The translations under genes were made by a program, and so were the position numbers. A stretch of 64,000 nucleotides of DNA, from contig ARYC01000315.1 in the NCBI GenBank assembly GCA_000711775.1, positions 62,001 through 126,000 of the forward strand. The letters are read 5' to 3'. The notes beneath the pieces were generated by a model. The model did not search any database. It saw nothing but the letters and a program-made list of their open reading frames with translations, and had not been told where the DNA came from. Of this stretch, positions 35,424 to 46,432 are shown one piece after another. Source of the DNA: Oxytricha trifallax. Its lineage: Eukaryota > Ciliophora > Spirotrichea > Sporadotrichida > Oxytrichidae. Every line of letters starts with the position of its first letter. The stretch's first letter is position 1.

Positions 35424-37520
35424 TTAATATTAATTTCCTAATAACTTAGCTAACTAACTAATATAAGAATTATTCAATTAGATAATAGTCAGCTAGTTAA
35501 ATAAAAAACATAATATTATTTGAGCATTATTATCAATCATATTAGAATAAATTTTAATTCATAAATATATTAAATCTGTTTTTAAAATTTAGTAAAATTT
35601 TTCATTAAACTCTTACGTATTTATCAAAAATTTCTTGTAATTTCTAAGAATTTATTGATTTATATATATATATATAGATATATATATATATATATTTTTT
35701 TTTCAAGAATTTCACTCATATTCTATCCTTATATTCAATCTATATATAAATAGAATTATTATTATATCTAACTTATCTGAAATTTTTTTAATTTTTAATT
35801 TGATTTAATTGTATTTATTTTGTCTAGGTCATCTGAATATATATCTGTATCATTTTTATTAAAGTTTATAAATATAATATCATACTCCCAGACAAATGAG
35901 TATTATTTTCTTTAAATTATATTGCTAATTTTCTTTTTAATTTATTATGATAAAATAATTGCAGTTTGAGTTAGTCATATATTCGTTAAATTATTACAAA
36001 TTATCAAATTCAATGAATGAGATAGAGGAAAATCTATTTTAAAAAAGCTTACTTGTGTTCCTCCCTGAAAATTAATTAATACAAAAATTAATTTAGATTA
36101 ACAAATTTATTAATATTATAATGTGTTTTTATAGTTTTTAAGAAAACACAACTATATTACCATTTAAAAATTATAAATATTAAGAAAATAATAGGAAGTC
36201 ATTATTTCTAGAATTTAATTTTGAAAAAAATAATATAATTGACTTCTTTATATTTTTAATAATTGTTAAAAACTAAATTGATTAAATTTTAATTATAAAT
36301 TAATTATAATTTATTATTTTAATATAATCATTTAATTTAAAAATTGAAGACTTCTTAAAATTTTGATTATAAATTTTTAATAATATAAATTTAAAATTAT
36401 TTTTATAACTTTAGTTATTAAAAAATTATTCATACTGATGCATCTTCTTTCTATTATATTTTATTAGATCTATTTAATTGTTTATTAACTTATTAAAATA
36501 TATATTCTATTAATGAATCTTATTAATATCATTCATAAATTAAATAAAAAGAATAGTTTATTTGTTTAGATAACTATCTAAATATTAATTTATATAATAA
36601 ATAAAGAATAAAAATGTTTTTTTTGCGGAAGATGCTTGCCTTATTAAAAAAATTAATTAAAATTTTAATTAAACAAATTACCAAATCAATTTGTCAAATG
36701 TGTGTGTGTGTGTGCTAAATACAATCAATACGATAATGATAAATAGTTACAATCATAAAAATTTAAATATATTTATCGCATATACTTTTTACTTTAAATA
36801 TAAAATCTTATGATTAATTCATAATTTCTTTCTAACAGTTTCTTTTATATATTTATATTAAATCATAGTTAGTTTCATATTTTAAAATTAAAATCTACTA
36901 ATGTTATTTTTTTATATATCTCAATATTTTTTATATTTTATTAAACCAATAATTTAAATTGACCAAGAATTTATTAATTTTCAAATTTAGTCCCTTTAAA
37001 TTGAAGTACATGTTAAAATCTCTCATGTTTTATATTCTAAATTAGTGTAAATGATATTCATTTTATAAAATAATAATTAAATCTTATAATTAAAATTCAA
37101 GTATGGGAATTAAATTTTATGAAAATAATAATTAGTAAAGCTTACTATTTCTTATAGTAAATCAAAATAGTTAACAAATTAATATTTTTTAAAATAATTT
37201 TATTAGAACTACTTACATAGTAAAACAATCATACAGAGATAAGAATACAGCAAAATGATTTACAACATTTATAATGATTTTATATTTATAATTTATAGAA
37301 AACTTTTTGTCAATATATATTTAAATTAATTTATTAATTGCCTGATTTAATTAAATGAATTTATATAATTTATTAATAATAAATACTAAAACCTCATTAG
37401 ATATTAAAAAAAAAATATGCATACAATTTTAACTAATAAGAAGTTAAATCAATTAAAATTATAATGTTTTGGCTAATTATGAAAACCTTTTGCCATAATA
37501 ATATTCTTATAATAATCATT
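35424..37520. other. AT-rich non-coding DNA with microsatellites
   Basis: Holds a TA-repeat tract at about 35659-35695 and a (TG)8 tract at 36699-36714. No gene or repeat-family copy seen. Confidence 0.5.
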
Positions 37521-38060
37521 AAAAATATGAATATTTACCAAAAATGAGATAATAATCAACAATATCTCTATAGTATTTATTTATATATTTTTAATTATAG
37601 CATTAAAACCACACTCCATCCCTAACAGCTATATTTTTAAGGATAGAGTGTGGTATAGTGTGATTTTAAATATAAATTGAAATTATATTCTAAAAATGAT
37701 ATTTCGTTTATTAGAAACGACATTAAGTTTTTATTGATAATATTTAAATTATTAATATTTATTATATTTTCCATTTTTATTCATTAGTTTTAAAGTTAAT
37801 TAATAACTTATCGCATAATTAATATAATAAATATTAATAATTTAAATATTATCAATAAAAACTTAATGTCGTTTCTAATAAACGAAATATCATTTTTAGA
37901 ATATAATTTCAATTTATATTTAAAATCACACTATACCACACTCTATCAAAAAACTTTAGGGATGGAGTGTGGTTTTAATGCTATAATTAAAAATATATAA
38001 ATAAATACTATAGAGATATTGTTGATTATTATCTCATTTTTGGTAAATATTCATATTTTT
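37521..38060. mobile_element. Foldback element (540 bp)
   Basis: Inverted arms of roughly 240 nt start 'aaaaatatgaatatttacca' on the left and end with the complement at 38060. The loop is about 60 nt around 37770-37825. Arms are nearly perfect except for a patch at 37625-37650 versus 37943-37957. Shared arm landmarks include 'accacactccatccct' and 'gtttctaataaacgaaat'. No coding capacity. Confidence 0.85.
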
Positions 38061-38252
38061 ACTAATTATCTAAAAATGGTTTCAGCAAATTTAAATTTAT
38101 TCTAAAAACATTTATTTTTAGACCAATAAAAATGTTTTTAATTTCTTTTTGTCATGGTTTAACTTATTTATGTGGTATTAGCAAGTGGTTTAATTTTTTA
38201 TTATTTTTACTTTATTACAATAGCTTTATAAATTTTAAATTATTTTATTATA

Positions 38253-38651
38253 TTGTAGCAATACACACGGAATTGTGAAATTAATTTCAATTAAATCAAT
38301 TAAAATCAAATTAATTGAAGTTAATGCTGTCTAACTTAATTAATCTTGGACTCATTTGATAGAGAATTTAAAATTAGCTGGACTTAACTATTGACAGTAA
38401 TATTTTATCTCTTCCCTGTAATTAGATAAACTCAGTTTAATTGAATACTTATCAATCGTGAAAACATTTTCTCCAATAAAAGTAAAGTGATCTCTCTCAG
38501 AGAATGTGATTAAATATCATCAGTTATAATAAAGTCCAGCTCTATCAAATAGCCTAAGTTCGTTTAAATTTATCTACTATTATTTGCACTATTATCATTT
38601 ATAATTTTTTTGATTTAAATAAATTTCCAAATTTCGAATTGATTTCTACAA
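38253..38651. mobile_element. Degenerate MITE, family M1, copy 5
   Basis: About 399 bp. Its left end 'ttgtagcaatacac' and right end 'tttctacaa' are diverged from the family consensus, with TA on the left only. It keeps 'gatagagaatttaaaattagctgg' on the left and 'aaagtccagc' on the right, but the central arms no longer pair. This is an old copy. Confidence 0.75.
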
Positions 38652-38763
38652 AAATATGCTTAAAAAATAATAATTAATTGTTATATTAATATAATAAGAA
38701 TACTAAAAATAGGAAGATTATATTTTATTAAGTAAAATATTTTAATTAAATAATTTAATATTA

Positions 38764-39107
38764 GTTTCTGACCTACTGTCCAGATGGTTGGTCGACTGAT
38801 CAATTCTGATCGGGCAGGAGTTTCGAAACCCAGGGTTCGCTGAGATTAATACCTGGTAAAAAAGCATGGAACATCTCAAGGTTCTGTATCTTCTGTTATT
38901 GGTAAAAAAAAACACGAGATTGGATACTTGTTGGTAGCTGGTATGAACTTTTTAAATGGCAGCCCATGACCCGGCTTGGAAATCCGGAGTGGCTACATAG
39001 AAGAAAGGACACGTGTTTGGACTACGGTCAAGTTTGGTGGTGACCACACATGATGCTCCCGGAGAGAAGTTGTCTGGAGGAAGACTTACCTTCAGTATTT
39101 TGTCCCC
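38764..39107 (+). repeat. tRNA-derived SINE, copy 2
   Basis: Close relative of 35091-35423, with the same A-box-like block, B-box region ('tttcgaaaccc', slightly changed), tandem 'cagggttc'/'aggttctg' units and 3' 'cccggcttggaaatccgga'. The sequence 'ttaatatta' occurs immediately before the 5' end (38755-38763) and after the C run at the 3' end, which may be a 9-bp target duplication. Confidence 0.8.
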
Positions 39108-40233
39108 TTAATATTAATTTTCTAATTACTAAACTAATTAATTTTATATTTTAAGTAATTTTTTAAATTAAAATATTAAATTTGTAATAGAAAATTTCGA
39201 AATTTAATTTGTATTTTTAATTATATCTTAAAAATGATTTATTAAATTTATAATAATTAATTGATACTTGTTGTAATTTAAAAAAAGTTAATTTAAAAAT
39301 TGAATTTAAAATAAATAATTAAAATTCTTAATATATTATTATAAAAGACGAACTAAATTCGTGATAACTTCTGTGTGTTTCTTTGGTCGTCTAGTTGCTT
39401 TCCATTAATTTAACTTCATTTTTTAAAAAAATAGGCCTATAACCATAACTAAATTGACATTTAAGTTGGATATGCTTGCATATATTGAAAACTTTTTAAG
39501 AAATATGATTTCATTCTTCAAACTAATTTATAATTGTTTTAATTTTTAATTATAAAAACTTTGACTATATTATTATATTAATAATTAATTTTTCATTGGT
39601 TTACTCAAGTTATCTCCTTTTTTTAAATTTAATACATAATTATTCGAACTTCTAATTATAAAATGTTTATTCCTAATTATAAATAATCATAAAGTTTTTA
39701 TTTATTGAGATAATAGTTTACCTTTTAATGCTACATTTACCTCAATATCACAAATCACTAAATGATTTTTTTAATATTTTGTGATAAATATATGCTGAAT
39801 AAAAATACCTTTAATTTAATATTTAATTGAAAAATGCCTCAAATTTTTTATTTCATTAAATTTTGTGAATAATTTTAATATTAAAGTATTAGAAATGCTA
39901 AGATTACTTAAAAAATTACCCTCATAATATCTCATTATTTTTGCATAAAATTAAAATTAATAAAGTTTCATTATTGAGGTTTATTTAATTGTAGTTATAT
40001 CTATTTAATAATTTTAAATAAGCATAGTAATATGATAAATTATATTAATACATAATTTGGAATTATTTTATTTTCATTATGTAAGTTTTAGTTTATTATA
40101 TCAATGCTAACTTATATAACAATTTTTTATGAAAAGAAATTCTTAACTATTAATAATCATTTCATAATATAAAATATAAAAAAAACATTTTTTATTTAAT
40201 TTATCCAGCTTAGGATTTCTGAAATTTATTATT
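39108..40233. other. AT-rich non-coding DNA
   Basis: No gene or repeat recognised. A slightly less AT-rich stretch at 39355-39420 has no convincing reading frame. Confidence 0.45.
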
Positions 40234-40240
40234 GTTATAT

Positions 40241-40834
40241 GTTCACCCCGAGCCCCCCACCACCAAACCGACCCCCCCCCACCTCCATATAAATAATTTT
40301 TTTCAGTGTAATTTTTCTTGCCCTTCGGGCGGCTATTACATATTGTGATTTATTTTTATAAGATTCACTCCATCCGTCATCATTTATTTGTACATGCTCT
40401 CATATGAAAATATTTAAAACTCCAAACAAATGTCATTTTTATATATAATATTAAATATTTTTAGATAAAAATTTTTTTTTTAACATTCATATTATTGTAC
40501 TTTTAATAAGTTAACCTTAAAATTAAAAATAAATATACATTCCAGATAATTAAGTAATTTTAAGGTTAACTTATTAAAAGTACAATAATATGAATGTTAA
40601 AAAAAAAATTTTTTATTTAAAAATATTTAATATTATATATAAAAATGACATTTGTTTGGAGTTTTAAATATTTTCATATGAGAGCATGTACAAATAAATG
40701 ATGACGGATGGAGTGAATCTTATAAAAATAAATCATAATATGTAATAGCCGACCGCAGGGCAAGAAAAATTACACTGAAAAAAATTATTTATATGGAGGT
40801 GGGGGGAGAGGTGTGGGGGGGGCTCGGGGTGAAC
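40241..40834. mobile_element. Foldback element with C/G-rich ends
   Basis: Arms of about 280 nt (left 40241-40524, right 40556-40834) around a 31-nt loop. The left end 'gttcaccccgagcccccc' matches the complement of the right end. G/C homopolymer runs near the ends differ between arms ('accgacccccccccacc' versus 'ggtggggggagaggtgtgg'). A 7-bp repeat 'gttatat' lies directly left (40234-40240) and one base right (40836-40842), suggesting a 7- or 8-bp target duplication. Non-coding. Confidence 0.85.
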
Positions 40835-40842
40835 AGTTATAT

Positions 40843-43800
40843 TTATCATATTATAAATACAATTATACTTTTTAATAAATAATTAAAATAAATACTATTA
40901 AATAATTTAATACATTTTTTATAATCAAAGGTAAATTGTTATATAATTTAATTAATATATTTATACTCAATTCCCAAATTAAGTTTTATATGTTCAATTT
41001 TTTACAAATCTTAGCAATTTATACAGAAACAATAATTTTCGGTATTTTAGTCAAATTAATAAATATTTTAAAATTATATAATATTTTTTATTTGCTTAAA
41101 TATTTAATTGGACATTTTATTTATATATTTTTAAAATTATTTAGTTTATTTAAATAAATAATTATATATTTGTATATTTATTCATGTATCAGTGAATATA
41201 AGGATTTTTTTTTATAATTATTTTTAATCTTGCAAGATTTGTTATTTATAAAATTTAAAGAATTCGTATAAGTATATCAACTAATTAACTCAATATCGAA
41301 TTTAATAAGAAATAAATTATGATATTTAAAATTATATAAGCCATAAAACTAATGTTTTTGTGAAATCTAATAAATAATATTTTTATTAAAATTAAACTTG
41401 CTAAATTTTATTTTAAAATTTAGGGATATTGTTTTTAAAGTTTTAGAATTCTTATAATTTTTTAATATCCTTTAATTTTATATTTCTTTAAATTTATATT
41501 AATCAATAATTTGATTAAGTAATACATATTTTTTTTAATTAATACTATATAGGAGTTAAGTAAATTATATAAAATATCCCATATTAATTATTTAATTTTT
41601 TATGTAATTTTTTCGTTTGTACTTTCTGATCAATCAGTACATACAATTAATTAATCAATTATTAAGTTTCATTATTATATTAAGATAATTTCTAAATTTG
41701 TTGCAAAGGCATTTTACAATCCAAAATTATTGTTTGTAATAAGCCAGTCTATTATAACTCCCAATCATAAATTTAATTTTTTATACCTCAGTCTCTCAAT
41801 TTTTAAATTAAAGATCTGATTAAAGTAATCCAAAATTCATTTGTTATTCTAGTTTCAGGTGATCTTCAGTTAATAATATGTGATTATATTTAAAATTTTT
41901 GATGTATCATATTTTGCTATTCAATATGTATATTTAATTTGCGAATTTCTTATATCTTGAATTATAATAATTAAATGTCTTGATAAATTTGAAAGTTAGT
42001 ATATTGCCAATTCTGAAGACTTCAAATTCTTTAATAATTTAAATTATCATTAATAATTTTTCAGCAGCTTTATATTTATATTTTCCTGCAAGACTGTCTT
42101 GTGTTTTTTATTTTTACCATCTTTTAATATACAAGAATAATTATAATCTTTAACTTTCTTTACTTTAATAATTAGTTTTTTTTTTGGTATATTAGCTTCC
42201 CTCTTCTCTTAAAGTACTTAAGTATTTTATATATTATTTAAATATTTTAATCAACTAATAACTATCTTTTGTAATCTCTATATTTCAGGTTTTTAACCAT
42301 TTAATACTTAATACAAAACAAATATTAATCAACATAATTTTGAATAACTATATATATATAAGATATATATTAATAAATATTATTAATTATTATTATAGTT
42401 TTATTTTATTTGAAATTAGAAATTATCATTGATTTTAATAAATAAGATTTAAACTTTTTTTATATTATCCTAGCAAGTATTATTATTATATAATTATTAA
42501 TATTTATTTTTATTTTTTTATCATTAATTTTCTTTTAAAATTAAAAGAATTTTTATAAATTTTAATTTTTAATTAAAATGAATAAATAAAATGTTTTAAT
42601 TATTTTTTATCTAACAATAAACATGTGATAAGTTAGTAAATCTAATTTATATTTATTTTAATTAAATATCATTTTTTTGATTTTTTTTGGATAATAAAGC
42701 CAAAGCCAACGCTAATGCATTTGTTAAAATGAATGTAACTAAGAAAAAGTTGTTTGTTTAATTATTACAAACAACTTATTATTTTTTATTAAATTATATA
42801 ATAATATTGACAAATTATTAAATATTCAAGTTATTTAATAGAAAATTTCATGTTATAATAAGATGTTTCAATAATTGTAAAAAATAAATAGTTTTATTGT
42901 TTTGTCATTTTCCATTCAAATAAAAAAGTGATCTTTTTAGATAATTTAAATAAGATAAAGTATTTAATATAAAAATTATTAATAAATATATTTCTGAAAT
43001 AACCTAGATCTTCATTATTTAAAATAAAAATAAATATACTTTATTAGAAATTGTTGCTAATAAATTGCTAATCTGGATCTGTTCTAAATTTACATTGAAT
43101 TAAAAAACAACAAAAAAATATTATACACTTATTACTCATTTTATTAGAAATTGACAAACCTTTAATTCAATGTTAATTACTAAGATTGGCTAAATAATCT
43201 TTAAAAATAATTTTAAACTTTATTTAACGTTAATCTATATTATAAATGTTAAAAAAACTTAAAATTATCGATTTTTCAAGGCATTTAGTTATAAGTAAGA
43301 AAATATTTGATGTGTCAAATATAGAATAATAGTCATGTTGATTTATAAAGCTGAATTAGTTTATTATGCAGCACAATCAATTAAATTTATGAGTTATGGG
43401 GTATAATTTTAATTACTTTACATAATAATATTTAATATTTATGCAAATATAAACGTATAAAATATTTAAATAATATATTTATTTTTTTATAATTTAAAAA
43501 TCGCTACAATTATTAAAATATTTATATTTACATTTATTTAATGATAATATAAGTGAAAAAGCTTATTTATTTTAAATATATCATTTTAATACAATACATT
43601 CAAAAAACCATCAAGATAATCAAACCCGCCAAACTAATCAAAACCATCAAACCCATCGTAAGAAAATAAGGTCAATCAATTTGTCTCTCATAAAAACCTT
43701 TATCGCATATTTTTTTTAGTTAATGTATTTATTACAAATTTAATCTAGAATATAAATATATAACTCGATAACAATTGAATTATGAAAAATAAGAGGAAAA

Positions 43801-43850
43801 CTTTAATTGAAAATGAAAATTAGTTGAATATATAAGTATTAGTATTTACA
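40843..43850. other. AT-rich non-coding DNA
   Basis: About 3 kb of AT-rich sequence. A short run of 'ccatcaaac' and 'aatcaaaac' related direct repeats lies at 43610-43660. No gene recognised; open frames are low-complexity Ile, Leu, Phe, Asn and Lys. Confidence 0.45.
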
Positions 43851-43859
43851 AAGACAAAA

Positions 43860-44094
43860 ATGGTATCATTGTCAAGCGTTATTATTTCTCCGTTCTCCTT
43901 CATATATTCTACCATCTTTCCATTCTTCTCGTGTTGTTCCTGTTCTGTTCCCTGGTTCTTCAAGTCTTCTGTCTGTACCTTCCAAAGATCTTCACCAACC
44001 TATTGCTTAAATATAAAAATTTTTTAGATATGTTTTTTGTAACTTACAAATTTTGTTGAGTGACTAGCATCTTCTGCTCAGACATTTTTGACAT
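43860..44094 (-). CDS. Candidate host gene segment with 42-nt intron, paralogue of 12735-12983
   Basis: On the minus strand, ATG at 44094 (or 44085) opens 15 codons ending ...Thr-Gln-Gln-Asn. A likely intron follows at 44006-44047 (GTAAGTTACA...ATTTAAG). Exon 2 (44005 down to about 43860) has strongly protein-like composition, rich in Glu, Lys, Gln and Asn (Leu-Trp-Lys-Val-Gln-Thr-Glu-Asp-Leu-Lys). The exon-1 end is one base shorter than in the paralogue, so with this intron the good frame of exon 2 is not joined. Either the splice acceptor differs or the copy is broken. No known domain. It resembles the gene at 12735-12983 in exon-intron layout and in the end of exon 2. Confidence 0.48.
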
Positions 44095-45040
44095 ATTTAA
44101 TATTATTAAATCAATTATTAATTACTTATATTTTTCTTAAAATAAATCATGAATATAATGAAATGTTTAATTGATTAGAAATTATTCAATTAAAATATTT
44201 AAATTAAATTTCAGATTTAGTATTGCTTCGTAGATTTAAATTTTATGATTTTAACTTTGAATTTTGGAAAAAATGAAACATATATAATACATCAAGAATA
44301 TTTTACAATTAATTTTAATATTTATAAATATTTTTAAATATTCTGACAATATTATTTATAACTTACTGAAATCTTTTTAAAAAGTACCTTAAGATTTATC
44401 TATTTATGTTATGCTTTATTTGAAGAAATATTAATGCATATCTTGAGATTTTTCTAGAAAAAATGACCACATTATTAATTTTAAAAAATACTTATTAAGA
44501 TGAATTATATCATAATTCATAAAATAAATAAAAAAAATTTCCCTATTTGCATAAGTGAAATTAATGCTCTCAATGAACAATTAATTTATAGATTGTTTAT
44601 TAAATAATTCATAAAATCTGAACACAAAATTATGATATAATTCATTTAAAATAATTTTATAAATAAAAGATACTGAAACATAAAAATAATAAAGATTTAT
44701 ATATTTAAATAATAATTACTTATAATAAATAAAATAAATGATTAATCTTAATATTCTTTAAGATTAAAAAATATTTTTAATAATAAATATAATTTAAAAG
44801 TGATTATTCTTTTTTTTTACTCTTTTTTGAAGATCTATTTAGAGTTTTCGGCAGAAAATCCTCATCTCATGTTAATAAAATATGTATAAAATGAAATATA
44901 ATAAATAACTAACAAACTAAATAATATTTTCATTAAGATAACTGTTTAAATAAATTTAACTCAATATAAATAAAATTATTTTATTATTTTTTCAAATTAC
45001 CTTGCTTTATTCCCCTTTTCATATTAATTATAAATATATT

Positions 45041-45042
<2 letters not shown>

Positions 45043-45094
<52 letters not shown>
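45043..45094. repeat. (TAA)n microsatellite
   Basis: About 17 uninterrupted TAA/ATA triplets immediately left of a GC-richer island (45100-45480). Confidence 0.9.
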
Positions 45095-45147
45095 TAACTC
45101 ACATCGAGAGCTCGAAGCTCTCCGAGTATAATTAATATAGTGTTAAT

Positions 45148-45435
45148 TCACACAGGTAGTTTCACTCCTGCCAAGGCGCTCATCACACCAAGCTCATGTG
45201 CTTTACAGTAGTCTGTTGCATCACTTGTATCTTTTTTCATCATGCTAAAGGTGACCAGAATCTGACTTGTGACCAGTATCTGACCAGATTTTCCTTCTGA
45301 TGGGGGACAGGACTCCCTTATCAAATTAGAAAGCCAGACTACCTACAGGAAGACCTCGAGGGTCTCTACTAAGCAAAATCCGGTGTATTCAGGACGATTA
45401 TCCAACCTTAACAAATATTAGGCAAACTTAGTAAC
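45148..45435 (-). CDS. Possible gene segment in GC-richer island, unrecognised
   Basis: A minus-strand frame is open for 96 codons between an upstream TGA (45436-45438) and a terminal TGA (45148-45150). Two ATGs at 45243 and 45240 give a 31-residue tail with protein-like composition (Met-Lys-Lys-Asp-Thr-Ser-Asp-Ala-Thr-Asp-Tyr-Cys). Upstream of it, 'ctggtcacaagtcagat' type units repeat in tandem. The plus strand is rich in TGA. Not recognised. The island could instead be a dispersed repeat with no second copy here. Confidence 0.28.
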
Positions 45436-46162
45436 TCACAGGGTGAGTACACTTCGTTCGCCGTCCTATCTATTAACTTTTTAATTTAATAATAAAATAT
45501 ATTTATTATTTAATTATAATTTAATTTTCATTATTTAATACAGGTAAATGTAATTATTTAATTAATAATTTAATATATTAATGTTTAAATTATTTATAGT
45601 ATTAATATAAAATCCTTAATTAATCTAATATCATCTCAAAGAGTTTAAAAGCTCTGATTTAAAAATGGGCCTATTTGCTGTTTGAGGCTCAAACTTGACG
45701 ATACAAGAATTTCTTGAGCTTTAATATGATTATTATTGAAGATTTAATCACTATGAATCAAGTCATAATATCTTCAATAAATACATAATTTAGTCTTTCA
45801 GATATTACATTAACAAATTGATGTTTTCAAAAATAAGCTCATAAGTTTAAAATTGTGTTACTTAAACTATATGGTCTATTATATTAAAATTTTTAATTAC
45901 ACATTAAATTTTATTAATTTATCTAAAATTATAGCTTTAAAGATTTTAGGAATTCAGATTGGAAAAGAAGTTATTTATAGCTTTATAAGGTATCATTTTA
46001 TTTTTAATGTCGTTTATTTTATAAAAAAAATCTTTTATTTATTTTTATAAATAAAAACAATATAGTGAAGTATTTTATTAGTTGTTAAGTATATGATTAC
46101 TTTAGAATATGACAAGAATTAGTGTTGGTATTGTCCTCAATATTAAATATAAAATTTTAGAT

Positions 46163-46432
46163 TATAAAACCCCATGATTTTTTTAAGAATTAAGATAGGG
46201 GGGTATTTATAAATAATCAAGAATTTAATTTATATTGGCGTAACATTTTAATGATTAGCCCAATTATTAAATCTATTGGCTCAAATAATTTTCCATATAA
46301 ATTAAACCAATCAGAGTGTGTGTATTTATTTTTACGCTAATTTTAATCGATTCTGGCCAATATAAATTAAATTCTTGATTATTTATAAATACCCCCCTAT
46401 CTTAATTCTTAAAAAAATCATGGGGTTTTATA
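46163..46432. mobile_element. Small foldback element with C4A4-like end
   Basis: Arms of 76 nt (46163-46238 and 46357-46432) around a 118-nt unique centre. The ends read 'tataaaaccccatg' and the complement, so each end carries AAAACCCC. This recalls TBE termini, but the rest is unrelated to TBE TIRs. Non-coding. Confidence 0.8.

Noticed and set aside
40936..41157. 73-codon plus-strand hydrophobic ORF (and similar ones at 45853-46050 and 55744-55950)
   Set aside because: Ile, Leu, Asn, Phe and Tyr rich translation of AT-rich DNA with no sign of coding selection.
45043..45094. CRISPR-like array or regulatory repeat
   Set aside because: It is a simple TAA microsatellite. There are no spaced repeats, and the organism is a eukaryote.
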